Assembly (NCBI RefSeq): GCF_018614095.1
Contig: NZ_JAGGOY010000017.1
Span: forward strand, 1 to 64,000
Origin: Streptomyces sp. ISL-87
GTDB taxonomy: Bacteria; Actinomycetota; Actinomycetes; Streptomycetales; Streptomycetaceae
Reading direction: 5' to 3'
Length of the DNA: 64,000 nt
The notes below the pieces were generated by a model. The model searched no databases, was not told the origin of the DNA, and saw only the letters and a list, made by a program, of their open reading frames with translations. This document shows, in pieces, positions 34,736 to 43,675 of the stretch (positions within the stretch are counted from its first letter, which is position 1; each line of letters starts with the position of its first letter). A program made the translations under genes and the position numbers.

Positions 34736-35149
34736 ATGGTGATGCCGCAGGCCGACGAGATTTACTGGCTCCTTCCGCGCAGCCTCCGGACCCCTGGACG
34801 GGCTCGCACCCTCGTGCGCGAGCAGCTGGCGTCCTGGGAGGTGGACGATGCCCAGGCCGCGACGGCCGAGCTGCTGCTCTCCGAGCTGGTCACCAACGCC
34901 GTACGGCACGCCCGCGCACCGCAGGGGCGGGACCTAGGGGTCCGGCTCGCGCGGTACGACGGGGTGCTGCGGGTGGAGGTCGCCGACGCCGGCCCCGCCG
35001 TCAAGCTCACGCCGCAGGTCGTGGCGGACTGCGACGAACGGGGGCGCGGGCTCGCGATCGTGGCGGCCCTGGCCGAGCGCTGGGGCTGCTGCCCCCGGCG
35101 GCACGGCATCGGGAAGGCCGTCTGGGCTGAGGTTCCGGTCAGGGGGTAG
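34736..35149 (+). CDS. ATP-binding (anti-sigma RsbW-like) protein
   Basis: A 137-residue HATPase_c_2 protein. The GHKL N-box is LLLSELVTNAVRHARAPQ (about 49-66), the G1 motif VEVADAGPAVKL (about 83-94) and the G2 region CDERGRGLAIVAALAERWG (about 102-120). Such proteins are serine kinases of anti-anti-sigma factors or orphan regulators, and streptomycetes have dozens. The gene is divergent from a GntR regulator, and its promoter carries two copies of the palindromic site, so it is probably repressed by GntR. ATG 34742 is an alternative start. It overlaps the convergent lipoprotein gene by 11 bp. Confidence 0.88.
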   Translation: MVMPQADEIYWLLPRSLRTPGRARTLVREQLASWEVDDAQAATAELLLSELVTNAVRHARAPQGRDLGVRLARYDGVLRVEVADAGPAVKLTPQVVADCDERGRGLAIVAALAERWGCCPRRHGIGKAVWAEVPVRG

Positions 35150-35807
35150 GGAGCGGCTTCACCACGGGAGGCTTCTCCAGTGGCTTGTTCTCGCAGCCGA
35201 GGGCTTCGGTGACGCGGCGGGCCATGAGGTAGGTGAGGGTCATACGCCGGTCGCTGGTCGCCTGGTCCACGTCCGGCCGGGACGGGCTGAACGTGAACGT
35301 GGTGTCCGCCGTGAGCCACACTTTCTGCGACTGCGCCCTGAGTTCACGAGGCATGTCGCACTGGACGAGCAGCGTCGAGCTGCTGCTTCGCGCTACACCG
35401 CGCGCACCGTTCACATCGTAGGACATGTCGCTGGGGAAAGAGGGCAGTTCGGAGGTCCGAAGAAACCACCCGGCCAGGAAGGTCACACCGGAGTCACCCT
35501 GCTCTCCACCCACGCTGTATCCGCATGCGTTCGTGTAGAACATGTCCCTCTTGGGCATCTTCGGCAGCGCGCGCTCCATCTTGTCCACCAAGGCGCTCGT
35601 GCTGCCGTAGGCCTTCGTCGCGAAGTCCTCTTTCCCGAGGACCTCGCGCACCAGCGATTCCTCCTCCGAGGACGGGCTGATCCCGCAGAGGTCCGCGGAC
35701 TTCGACGCGGAATCGTCCGAGGTGCACGATGCCAGGGTCACTACGCAGAGGAGCGCGAGCGCCGAGCCTGCGAAAGCCTTCCGCACGTCAGGGCCGGAGG
35801 TGCGCAC
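35139..35807 (-). CDS. Lipoprotein, third gene of the WXG100-like operon
   Basis: A 222-residue exported lipoprotein. Residues 1-28 are a lipoprotein signal peptide with lipobox LASC (Cys28). The mature part begins TSDDSASKSADLCGISPSSEE and resembles the DUF3558-type small lipoproteins of actinobacteria, with cysteines in DLCGIS, TNACGYS, VQCDMP and ALGCEN. The start is GTG 35807 because GGGAGG sits 6 bases before it, inside the end of the upstream gene (20-bp overlap); GTG 35786 is the alternative. Coupling to the large WXG100-like gene suggests a role at the cell surface with those proteins. I recognise no enzymatic motif. Confidence 0.8.
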   Translation of the reverse strand: MRTSGPDVRKAFAGSALALLCVVTLASCTSDDSASKSADLCGISPSSEEESLVREVLGKEDFATKAYGSTSALVDKMERALPKMPKRDMFYTNACGYSVGGEQGDSGVTFLAGWFLRTSELPSFPSDMSYDVNGARGVARSSSSTLLVQCDMPRELRAQSQKVWLTADTTFTFSPSRPDVDQATSDRRMTLTYLMARRVTEALGCENKPLEKPPVVKPLPTP

Positions 35808-37941
35808 GGGCAGCCTCCCGCCCGCTCGTGTAGGCCTCGCCCGCTTCGTTCTGAGCGTGTTCGGCCTCCGGGTCGTTGCCGTCCATCTGCCGCTGGTCCC
35901 TCCATGCGTCGAACAGCTTGTTGGTCCCGTCCATGCCCGCCGAGTAGTTGTCGCTGGACTCCTTCTTACTCAGTTCCTCGGCTGCGTCCTTGACACCCTC
36001 GACCCAGTCGTACTTGGCCGCGTCCATCAGCGAGCCACCGATCGTGCTCACCACCGGGATCTCGCCGATGAGCCCGTTCACGCTCGCGGCCGTGTACTCG
36101 GCCGTACCCTCGGCCCACTTGACCTTGTCGTCTTCCTTGTCCTTGTAGACGTCGGCCCCGATGCCGTTGAGGGCCCCGGATGCGGCTCCGATGTCGTGCG
36201 CACGGTTGTCCCAGTCGATACTGGCCTCGTGCGGAGATCCGGCCTTGAACGGCACGGCAGTCGCGAGCTGTTCCGCCGAATAGGCCCGCTCCGCCTGGAC
36301 CATCAGGCCGTAGGACGGGCCGTCGTCCGCGATGCCGCGCATCACACGGATCAGACTGCCCTGTCCGACCGCGATCTGGGCCTTGTCACCCGAACCATAG
36401 ATGGACTCGCTGCCCGCGTGACCGCCCAGATCGGTGTTCTTACCGCCGAGGATCTCGTGGGTGTCGGCCACGTAGTCCACTAGTGCCCTCGCCATCGGCT
36501 CGCGCAGGCCCTCCAGGTCCTCCTTGAACTCGTCGCCCTTCATGTCGCCGTCGAGGAGCTGGATCGCCTCGTGCATCACCCGCGCCTGGCCCTCGGTGTG
36601 CGGCCCGGGCGGGCCGAGCTTCTCGCCGTCGGTGTGGCCCGTGGCCGCAGCCTGGATGGCGGCGCCCAGGCCCGCCGTCTTGTCCCCGTGCATCTCCATC
36701 GGGGGGCCGACCGCGGTCGAGATCCAGGGGTCCGGCATGTCGCGGTCGCTGAGCATGTACTTCAGGTGCTCGTTCTTGTTGCCGGGCGCCTCGGGGTCGA
36801 GGAAGTACGTGGCCGAGTCCGGGTCCTTGGCCATGATGCCGAGCAGGCCGTCCAGGGGGTCGGAGACCAGGTTCGGGCGCTGGGAGTCGTAGGCGTGGTC
36901 GTACATGTGCGGCTTCGACTTCTCGGCCGCGATCATGCCGTCGCCGATGTCGTTGAGGAACTGCTTGCCGTAGCCGCCGCCGTTCCCCATGAGGGTGACC
37001 AGCGCCTGGTAGCCGTACGTCGGCCGCAGGCCCTTGGCGACCAGCTCCTTGCCCTGCTCGTTGAGCCCGTTCACGAAGGGCTTGTACGCGTAGCTGTCCG
37101 GGTCCTTGGTGCCCGAGGCGATCGTCCCCGCAAGGCCGGAGTTGATCGACTCGTAGAGCTTCTTGTCGGCCGCCGACGCACCGCGGTCGTTGGACGCCAG
37201 GTTCATCTGGTCCGCGAGCAGCAGGGTGTCCTTCGCCCCCAGCGAGTTCAGGTACGCCTCGCTGAAGTGCTTGTCCCCGGAGTTCTGCTTCAGGACGTCG
37301 TTGTAGTGCCGCAGCTCCTCCGGAGATGCCTTGCCGTCGCGGATCTTCTGGGTGAGGGCCAGCGCCTCCACCGCCTCGACGTCGTTGACGGGCTTCGAGT
37401 TGAAGCCGAACATCGCCGTGCCGTCCGCGCCGGACGCGTTCAGCAGGGCGACCTTGACGTCCGCGTCGAACTCCGTGACCGCCTTGACCGAGTCCCCGAT
37501 CCGGCGCGTCCAGGAGCGCTCGACCTCCGGGAGGTCGGGATCGTGGCGGATCGCGTTCGCGGAGGCCGGGTCGGCCTTGGAGAAGTCGTAGCTCGCGATG
37601 CCGGCGTCCGAGACCTTCATGCCGGCGGTCTTGGCGTCCGCTACGGCCGACACCACTCGCCCCTTGAGGTCCGTGAAGCGGGCGTGCGCGTCACGGAGCA
37701 GGGACTCCATGGCCAGCGCCTCCTTCTGCGCGGCCGCGAACTCATGGCGCGTCATGGAGGAGTTGGTGGCGGCGGTCGTGGCGCTGGAGCCCAGCCAGCC
37801 GTTGCCCGTGGAGACGCTCTGGACCTCGTCCTTGTAGACGTCCTCCATGGTCTTGAACTGCCCCGCCATTGCCTTCCAGCCGTCGGCGGCCGTGGTGAGC
37901 GCGGAGAGGTCCGTCTGCATGATCTCGGAGTAGTTCGGCAC
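35788..37941 (-). CDS. Large WXG100-like (type VII secretion-associated) protein
   Basis: A 717-residue hydrophilic protein without a signal peptide or transmembrane helix. The N-terminal 100 residues (PNYSEIMQTDLSALTTAADG ... GNGWLGSSATTAATNSSMTR) form a predicted helical hairpin with a W-x-G-like turn (GWLGSS), as in ESX/WXG100 proteins. The remaining 600 residues are mainly helical and polar, with a segment near 620 that looks like a hydrophobic hairpin (GLIGEIPVVSTIGGSLMDAA). No toxin, nuclease or protease motif is visible. The start is GTG 37941 after GGGAGA. It is the middle gene of a three-gene operon. A secreted effector or surface protein is likely; the function is unknown. Confidence 0.78.
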   Translation of the reverse strand: MPNYSEIMQTDLSALTTAADGWKAMAGQFKTMEDVYKDEVQSVSTGNGWLGSSATTAATNSSMTRHEFAAAQKEALAMESLLRDAHARFTDLKGRVVSAVADAKTAGMKVSDAGIASYDFSKADPASANAIRHDPDLPEVERSWTRRIGDSVKAVTEFDADVKVALLNASGADGTAMFGFNSKPVNDVEAVEALALTQKIRDGKASPEELRHYNDVLKQNSGDKHFSEAYLNSLGAKDTLLLADQMNLASNDRGASAADKKLYESINSGLAGTIASGTKDPDSYAYKPFVNGLNEQGKELVAKGLRPTYGYQALVTLMGNGGGYGKQFLNDIGDGMIAAEKSKPHMYDHAYDSQRPNLVSDPLDGLLGIMAKDPDSATYFLDPEAPGNKNEHLKYMLSDRDMPDPWISTAVGPPMEMHGDKTAGLGAAIQAAATGHTDGEKLGPPGPHTEGQARVMHEAIQLLDGDMKGDEFKEDLEGLREPMARALVDYVADTHEILGGKNTDLGGHAGSESIYGSGDKAQIAVGQGSLIRVMRGIADDGPSYGLMVQAERAYSAEQLATAVPFKAGSPHEASIDWDNRAHDIGAASGALNGIGADVYKDKEDDKVKWAEGTAEYTAASVNGLIGEIPVVSTIGGSLMDAAKYDWVEGVKDAAEELSKKESSDNYSAGMDGTNKLFDAWRDQRQMDGNDPEAEHAQNEAGEAYTSGREAARAHLRP

Positions 37942-37949
37942 GTCTCTCC

Positions 37950-38393
37950 CTACAGTCCCGTGACCTTGGACTGCAACGGCTGGAAGCTCTGGCCCGTCAG
38001 CTGGTCGTTCCCGGTGAACAGGTTCGACGCGCCGCGCAGGCCCGTCTTCTCCGAATTCAGGCGACCCATCAGACGCTTCACCTGGTCGTCCCAGTGCGTG
38101 TGCGCCTTCGTCAGACCGGCCGCCGTCTCCCAGCCGCTGAAGGCCTTGACGGCGTTCTTGGTCGGTTCGTCGGCCGCGTCCGCGGCCTTCGTCGTGCCGG
38201 GCTGCAGGACGTTCTCGATGGTGTTGGCGGCCTTCTTCTTCTGGGGAGGGGCCGTGGCCAGCACCCCGTACCCGCTGCCGGGCGGCGCCGAGCCGCCCTG
38301 ATCGGCGGGGAGCTGGTTCAGCCGCATCTGCGGCGACGGGTCCGCGGGCGCGGCCGCCTGCTTGTGCCGGCCCCATTCTTCCTCGAACGACAC
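37950..38393 (-). CDS. Small WXG100-like partner protein
   Basis: A 147-residue hydrophilic protein, first gene of the operon and only 8 bp before the large gene. The N-terminal part (MSFEEEWGRHKQAAAP) leads into a disordered Pro/Gln/Gly stretch (about 15-50). A helical region follows with KAFSGWETAAGLTKAHTHWD and QVKRLMGRLNSEKTGLRGAS, and a tail LFTGNDQLTGQSFQPL. The helical W-containing half resembles ESX-type proteins, so it may pair with the large protein's N terminus. The start is GTG 38393 with GGGGGAG upstream. There is no signal peptide. The family assignment is tentative. Confidence 0.72.
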   Translation of the reverse strand: MSFEEEWGRHKQAAAPADPSPQMRLNQLPADQGGSAPPGSGYGVLATAPPQKKKAANTIENVLQPGTTKAADAADEPTKNAVKAFSGWETAAGLTKAHTHWDDQVKRLMGRLNSEKTGLRGASNLFTGNDQLTGQSFQPLQSKVTGL

Positions 38394-38455
38394 TGCTCCC
38401 CCTTGCACTCCGCTCTTGGCCTGATCACGACACCCTAGCGAGCCCGTCGGCATGC

Positions 38456-40138
38456 CTAGACGTGCGTCGGGGCGAACATACGGAGATTGGCCGGAATGAC
38501 CAGGACCGAGGGGCCCGGGGTTTTGAGGGCCTTGGCGAGGTCCGCGCGGAGGGTTTCCGGGGAGGTCGGGGCGGCCGGGACGCCGAAGGATTCCGCCAGG
38601 GCCACGAAGTCGGGGCGGGTGAGTTCCGTGGCGGTGGATGTCCCAAAAGAGGCGGTCATGTACTCGCGCAGGATGCCGTAGCCGCCGTCGTCCACGATCA
38701 GCCAGGTGACGTCCAGGTCGTGCTGCCTGGCCGTGGCGAGGTCGGCGATCGAGTACATCGCGCCGCCGTCGCCGGAGACCGCCAGGACTGGGGTGCCCGG
38801 CTCCGCGACGCAGGCGCCGAGGGCCGCCGGGAAGGCGTAGCCGAGGCCGCCCGCCCCCTGGGCCGAGTGCATGGTGTTGGGGTGCTTCGCGTCGAAGGCC
38901 GACCAGGCCCAGTAGGACAGGATCGTCATGTCCCAGAACGACGGGGAGCGGGCGGGGAGGGCTGCGCGGATCGAGGTCAGGAGCTCCTGCTCCAGGGTCA
39001 GGTCCTGGGCGGCGAGGCGGGCCTCGATGGAGGAGAGGAGCAGGCGGACGCGCTCGGGGGCCTGCGGGTCCTCGCGCTCGGAGACCGTTTCGAGGAGGGC
39101 CTGGAGGGCGAGGCGGGCGTCCGCGTGGATGCCCAGGGCCGGGTGGTTGGACTCCAGCTTGCCGAGGTCCGCCTCGATCTGGATGACCCGGCCGGTCGGG
39201 AGGAACGTGTGGTAGTTGGAGCTGAGTTCGCCCAGGCCCGAGCCGACGACCAGGAGGACGTCCGCGTCCTCCAGGAAGTCCGTCATGTGGCGGTCCTCCA
39301 GCCAGGACTGGAGGGAGAGCGGGTGGGTCCACGGGAAGGCGCCCTTGCCGCCGAAGGTGGTGACCACCGGGGCGTTGAGGCGCTCCGCGAGCTGCTTGAG
39401 CTTGCCCGCCGCGTCCGAGCGGATGACTCCGCCGCCCGCGATGATCACCGGGCGGGAGGCAGAGGACAGCCAGTGGGCCGCCACCGCCGTGAGCTCGGGG
39501 CGGGGCGCCAGCTCGTGCGGGGTCGCGTCCATGCCGGTGACCTGCGGGATGACGGTTTCCGCCCGCAGCACGTCCTCCGGGATCTCCACCCAGACCGGGC
39601 CGTGCGGGACCGTGAGGGCCGATTCCCAGGCCTCGGCGATGACGGAGGGGATCTGGGAGGGGGTGCGCGCGATGTGGACCGACTTCACCACGTCCCGGAA
39701 GGACGCGGACTGGTCGCGCAGTTCGTGCAGGTGGCCGCGGCGGCCGCCGCCCAGGCCCGCCGTGGGGACCTGGGAGGAGATGGCGAGGACCGGGGCGGAG
39801 GCGGCCGCCGCCTCGGCGAGGGCGGGCAGGGAGGTGAGCGCCCCCGGGCCCGTGGACAGGAGGAGGGGGACGGCCTCTCCGGTGATCCTGCCGTACGCGT
39901 CCGCCGCGAAGCCCGCGTTGTTCTCCACCCGCATGGTGATCAGGCGCAGGTCCGAGCGGCCGACCGCATCGAAGAGGGCCAGTGCGTGCTGCCCCGGCAG
40001 ACCGAAGACGGTCGTCGCGCCGAGGCCTCGCAGCGTCTCCACGACCAGGTCCCCGCCCGTCCGCCCCGGCGGCGGCGCGAGCGCGGCCGCCGTCTGGGCT
40101 TCGGTGGGACGGAGTACCAGGTCGTGGTCGTGCGTCAC
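38456..40138 (-). CDS. ThDP-dependent enzyme (acetolactate synthase-like)
   Basis: A 560-residue ThDP enzyme with PYR, middle and PP domains. The cofactor-activating Glu is in LITMRVENNAGFAADAYGR (about residue 73). The middle domain runs 200-340. The PP domain has SGDGGAMYSIADLATARQ ... WLIVDDGGYGILREYM. The usual metal-motif ending NN is replaced by DD here. It is transcribed with the agmatinase-family gene (gap 5 bp), and the divergent PucR may control both. It is often annotated as acetolactate synthase, but the context (guanidino/amine catabolism) suggests decarboxylation of a 2-oxo acid such as 2-ketoarginine, which is inference. The start is GTG 40138. Confidence 0.85.
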   Translation of the reverse strand: MTHDHDLVLRPTEAQTAAALAPPPGRTGGDLVVETLRGLGATTVFGLPGQHALALFDAVGRSDLRLITMRVENNAGFAADAYGRITGEAVPLLLSTGPGALTSLPALAEAAAASAPVLAISSQVPTAGLGGGRRGHLHELRDQSASFRDVVKSVHIARTPSQIPSVIAEAWESALTVPHGPVWVEIPEDVLRAETVIPQVTGMDATPHELAPRPELTAVAAHWLSSASRPVIIAGGGVIRSDAAGKLKQLAERLNAPVVTTFGGKGAFPWTHPLSLQSWLEDRHMTDFLEDADVLLVVGSGLGELSSNYHTFLPTGRVIQIEADLGKLESNHPALGIHADARLALQALLETVSEREDPQAPERVRLLLSSIEARLAAQDLTLEQELLTSIRAALPARSPSFWDMTILSYWAWSAFDAKHPNTMHSAQGAGGLGYAFPAALGACVAEPGTPVLAVSGDGGAMYSIADLATARQHDLDVTWLIVDDGGYGILREYMTASFGTSTATELTRPDFVALAESFGVPAAPTSPETLRADLAKALKTPGPSVLVIPANLRMFAPTHV

Positions 40139-40143
40139 GGTGC

Positions 40144-41112
40144 TTAGTTGCCCTTCGCCTTCGCCGCCGCGATCTGACGGCTCATGATCGTGGTGAGCTC
40201 GTACGCGGTGTGCGAGGCCGCGACCGAGGTGATCTCGGCGTGATCGTACGCCGGGGCCACCTCGACGACGTCGGCGGAAACGAGGTTGCAGGAGGACAGG
40301 CCGCGGATGATCTCCAGCAGCTCGCGGGAGGTCATGCCGCCCGCCTCCGGGGTGCCGGTGCCGGGCGCGTGCGCCGGGTCCAGCACGTCGATGTCGATGG
40401 AGATGTACAGCGGACGGTCGCCGATGCGCTGGCGCAGCTGGTCGGCCACCTCGTCGGCGCCGCGCCGGTAGACGTCCGCCGAGGTGACGATGCCGAAGCC
40501 CATCTTGGCGTCGTCGTCCAGGTCCTGCTTGCCGTACAGCGGGCCGCGCGTACCGACGTGGGAGAGCGCCTCGGTGTCGAGGATGCCCTCCTCGACGGCA
40601 CGGCGGAACGGGGTGCCGTGCGTGTACTCGGCGCCGAAGTAGGTGTCCCAGGTGTCCAGGTGCGCGTCGAAGTGGAGCAGGGCGACCGGGCCGTGCTTCT
40701 TCGCGACGGAGCGGAGGAGGGGGAGGGCGATGGTGTGGTCGCCGCCGAGGGTCATCAGGCGGGAGCCGGAGGAGAGGAGCTCGTCCGCGGCGGCCTCGAC
40801 CGTCTCGACGGCCTCGTTGATGTTGAAGGGGTTCACGGCGATGTCGCCGGCGTCCGCGACCTGGGCCAGGGCGAAGGGGGAGGCGTCCTGGGCCGGGTTG
40901 TACGGGCGCAGCAGGCGGGAGGCCTCGCGGATCGCGTTGCCGCCGAAGCGGGCGCCGGGGCGGTAGGAGACGCCGGAGTCGAAGGGCACGCCGACGACGG
41001 CGACGTCGGCGGAGCCGACCTCGTCGAGGCGCGGCAGCCGGGCGAAGGTCGCGGGGCCCGCGTAGCGCGGGATGCGGGAGGAGTCGACGGGGCCGCGCGG
41101 CTGCGTGCTCAT
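40144..41112 (-). CDS. speB: Agmatinase / guanidinobutyrase-type ureohydrolase
   Basis: A 322-residue binuclear-manganese ureohydrolase that releases urea from agmatine or another guanidino acid. The metal ligands are all visible: [11 protein letters not shown] (His), [11 protein letters not shown] (Asp, His, Asp) and [21 protein letters not shown] (Asp, Asp). The full length matches the agmatinase family. The start is ATG 41112 after AGAAGGG. It is followed 5 bp later by a ThDP-dependent enzyme and is divergent from a PucR-type regulator, which suits a catabolic pathway for arginine-derived guanidino compounds. Agmatine and 4-guanidinobutyrate cannot be told apart from sequence. Confidence 0.92.
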   Translation of the reverse strand: MSTQPRGPVDSSRIPRYAGPATFARLPRLDEVGSADVAVVGVPFDSGVSYRPGARFGGNAIREASRLLRPYNPAQDASPFALAQVADAGDIAVNPFNINEAVETVEAAADELLSSGSRLMTLGGDHTIALPLLRSVAKKHGPVALLHFDAHLDTWDTYFGAEYTHGTPFRRAVEEGILDTEALSHVGTRGPLYGKQDLDDDAKMGFGIVTSADVYRRGADEVADQLRQRIGDRPLYISIDIDVLDPAHAPGTGTPEAGGMTSRELLEIIRGLSSCNLVSADVVEVAPAYDHAEITSVAASHTAYELTTIMSRQIAAAKAKGN

Positions 41113-41228
41113 GGGGGTGCCCTTCTGAAGGTCCTACAAGTGCGGTCCTTCGAGCGTAAGGCGGTGTCCACGAAGTGGCGAAGTGTACGTTCTATCCATA
41201 GACCGTTCTCGATGTGTAGGGAGTATCC

Positions 41229-42923
41229 ATGGAGGTCCCGCCCACCCCGCCGGTCCCCCTCGGCGCGCTGCTCCCCGACCGGGAGCTGGGCCTGCGCCAC
41301 CTCGCGGGGCCCGCCAAGGCCGCTGTGCACGGGGTGCACGCCTCCGAGATGGCGGACCCGTCCCCGTACCTGCTGGGTGGCGAGCTGCTCCTGACGGCGG
41401 GGGCGGCGCCGGCGCTCAGCGACGTCGATGCGTATGTCAGGCGGCTCTCCGAGGCCGGGGTGGCGGCGCTCGGCTTCGGCGTGGCCCCCGTGCACGAGGC
41501 GGTGCCGCCGGGCCTCGCCGAGGCGTGCGACCGGTACGGGCTGCCGTTGCTGGAGGTCCCGCCGGGGACTCCGTTCACCGCGGTGGCCCGTACGGTCTGG
41601 CGGCTGATGGCGGAGGCCCGTACGCGGGAGCTGCGCCGGATCACCGAGGCCCAGCAGTCACTCGCCGCCGCGGCCGCCAGGCCCGACCCGGTTCCGGCGG
41701 TGCTGTCCCGCCTGGCGGCGAGCCTGGGGGGCTGGACGGCGCTGCTGCCCCCGGCCTCGCCGGCCTCGCCGGCCGTCCCGGCTTCCCCGGACATTCCGGC
41801 TTCCCCGGGTGTCCCCGACGCCCCACGCATCCTGGCCTACCCGGCCGTCCCAGAGGCCCCGACCGCCCCCCAGACCCCGACCATCCCCGACACCCCGGCC
41901 GTCCCACAGGCCCCGACCGCCCCCCAGACCCCGACCGTCCCCAAGACCCCGGCCGTCCCCGAGACCCCGGCCGTCCCCGACGCCCCGGCCCCGGCGGCGG
42001 AGCCCCCGACCTCGGCGGTGGAGCCCGCGACCCCGCTCCATGCCGCCGGGCCCGTCCCCGGTGACGACGTCCTCGCCGCCGTGGCGGCACTGGCCCGCCG
42101 CGTGTCCCCCGGCTCCGCCATGACGGCCACCGACTCCGTGGGCGGCACTCACCTGGCCGCCTATGCGATGAGCGGCCGCCGGGTGCTCGCGCTCGCCACC
42201 CCCGGCCGCACGCCGGGCGACCACACCATCGCTTCGGTGGCCGCGGTCCTGCTGACCCTGCTCACCGCCGATCGCCCGGCCAGGGCGGAGGCGGCCGCCC
42301 TCACCCGGCTCCTCCTCGACGGGGATCCCGCCGGGGCCCTGGCCCCCGGGCCCTGGCACGTCGTACACGCCCGCGGCTCCGGCGACCCGCAGGCCCTGGC
42401 GGCCGCGCTGGGCACCGTACTGCTGGACCCGGGCGGGTGGGGGCACCCCCGGAAGGAGTCCGGGGGGCTCGTACGGCTGCTCACCGACCGGGAGCCGGCC
42501 CCGCAGCCAGGGTGGCGGCTGGGGGTGAGCGCCCCGGCCGCGCCGGCGGAGCTGGCGACCGCGACGGCCCAGGCCGGGCGGGCCCTGGACCGCGCGGAGG
42601 CGGCCCGCACCCCGCTGATCCGGCACTCGCGCGGCGGCCTGGCCGCCCTCGTCGACCCGGCGGAGGCCCGCGCCCACGCCGAGTCCCTGCTCGCCCCGCT
42701 GAACCCGGCGCACCGCGAGACCCTCCGCGCCTGGCTCGCCCACCACGGCAGCTGGGACCGCACCGCCACCGCCCTCGGGATCCACCGCAACACAGTCCGC
42801 CAGCGTGTGGCCCGCGCCGCCACCCTGCTGGGCCGCGACCTCGACGACCCGGACACACGCATGGAGTTGTGGTTCGCGCTGCGGTGGGAGGTCACTCAGG
42901 TCACTCCGCCGCCCACCGCCTGA
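41229..42923 (+). CDS. PucR family regulator with proline-rich repeat insertion
   Basis: A 564-residue PucR/CdaR-type activator. The N-terminal PucR domain spans about 1-135 (from LGALLPDRELGLRHLAGP to AVARTVWRLMAEART). The middle carries an abnormal Pro/Ala/Thr/Val insertion (about 175-280) built from 18-residue repeats. The GGDEF-like middle domain continues to about 450. The C-terminal HTH_30 (LRAWLAHHGSWDRTATALGIHRNTVRQRVARAATLLG, about 500-537) binds DNA. AGGGAG precedes ATG 41229. It is divergent from speB and the ThDP gene, 116 bp away, its likely targets. PucR relatives sense purine or amine catabolites. Confidence 0.9.
   Translation: MEVPPTPPVPLGALLPDRELGLRHLAGPAKAAVHGVHASEMADPSPYLLGGELLLTAGAAPALSDVDAYVRRLSEAGVAALGFGVAPVHEAVPPGLAEACDRYGLPLLEVPPGTPFTAVARTVWRLMAEARTRELRRITEAQQSLAAAAARPDPVPAVLSRLAASLGGWTALLPPASPASPAVPASPDIPASPGVPDAPRILAYPAVPEAPTAPQTPTIPDTPAVPQAPTAPQTPTVPKTPAVPETPAVPDAPAPAAEPPTSAVEPATPLHAAGPVPGDDVLAAVAALARRVSPGSAMTATDSVGGTHLAAYAMSGRRVLALATPGRTPGDHTIASVAAVLLTLLTADRPARAEAAALTRLLLDGDPAGALAPGPWHVVHARGSGDPQALAAALGTVLLDPGGWGHPRKESGGLVRLLTDREPAPQPGWRLGVSAPAAPAELATATAQAGRALDRAEAARTPLIRHSRGGLAALVDPAEARAHAESLLAPLNPAHRETLRAWLAHHGSWDRTATALGIHRNTVRQRVARAATLLGRDLDDPDTRMELWFALRWEVTQVTPPPTA
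41844..41951 (+). repeat. 54-bp in-frame tandem repeat in the PucR gene
   Basis: Two copies of a 54-bp unit (41844-41897, 41898-41951) and a partial third copy from 41952. They code AVPEAPTAPQTPTIPDTP and AVPQAPTAPQTPTVPKTP. The flanking sequence is a shorter Ala/Ser/Pro repeat. Confidence 0.9.
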
Positions 42924-42950
42924 CGGCGTGATCGCTGCGAGGATGTCCCG

Positions 42951-43576
42951 ATGTCCTCCCTCCAGGAACACTGGCTGCGCGGCGTCGCGTCCAACGCGGC
43001 CGCGCCGTCCGATGTACTGATACGTCTGCTCGACCCGGCCGCGCGCACGGTCTGGAAGACCCTCTGCCAGGAGCGCGACCTTCCCCCGGACGTCATCGAC
43101 GCGGTGATCGCACACCCGGAGCGGGCGGTCCGGCGCGCGTTCGCCCGTAACCCCACGTCGACCCGGCGCAGCGCGGCCGGCTGGTCGACGACGCCTCCTC
43201 CTTCGTGCGGGCCTACCTCGCCGGTGGGCCCAATCCGCGACCGCGCGTGGTCCGGCCCCTGCCCGACGACGTCCTCGAAGCCCTGCTGACCGCGCAGGAT
43301 TCGGGCCATGACGGGATGCTCACGGCAGGTGACATCGCCTGGGAACTGGTCGGCCTCCATGGCCGCGGGGTCCAGTTCCCGGTTCCGGCGCACGTACGAC
43401 GGGCGGCCGCCGCCAACCCGCTGGTCCCGGGGGAGGCGCTCCCGGCCCTGCTGGAGGATCCCGCGACGGCGGAAGGCGCGGCGGCCAATCCAAGCCTGCC
43501 CGCCGAACGCCTCCACACGCTGCTGGACCTCAGTGGCGTACCCCGGGCCGGTGGTGGATCGCGGCGGCGGACGTGA
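42951..43576 (+). pseudogene. Leucine-rich repeat variant (LRV) protein, broken by a one-base frameshift
   Basis: Two overlapping frames read as one gene. 42951-43150 codes MSSLQEHWLRGVASNAAAPS through VRRAFARNP. The next frame then continues HVDPAQRGRLVDDASSFVRA and on to AERLHTLLDLSG, stopping at 43576. One missing C in the CCCC at 43151-43154 explains the shift. The rebuilt protein (about 209 residues) has ARNPxxDPxxxxxLVDD and AAANPLVPGEALPALLEDPATAEGAAANPS repeats typical of LRV/HEAT-like proteins. GAGGATG precedes ATG 42951. It is either a real pseudogene or a sequencing error in a C-run. The function is unknown. Confidence 0.8.
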
Positions 43577-43625
43577 CCTGACCGACTCTGGACAGCGGGG
43601 ACAACTCGCGGGTAACTTAATCTGA

Positions 43626-43638
43626 GCAAGCGCTTAGC
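43626..43638. promoter_or_regulatory. Palindromic operator before the acyl-CoA dehydrogenase
   Basis: GCAAGCGCTTAGC with the perfect core AAGCGCTT (43628-43635). This AGCAAGCGCTT pattern resembles TetR-type fatty-acid regulator sites that control beta-oxidation genes in actinobacteria. It lies 38-50 bp before the GTG start, at the promoter. Confidence 0.6.
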
Positions 43639-43675
43639 CATGGCGGCGGACCGCCGCGACCGAAGGGAGCCGGCC

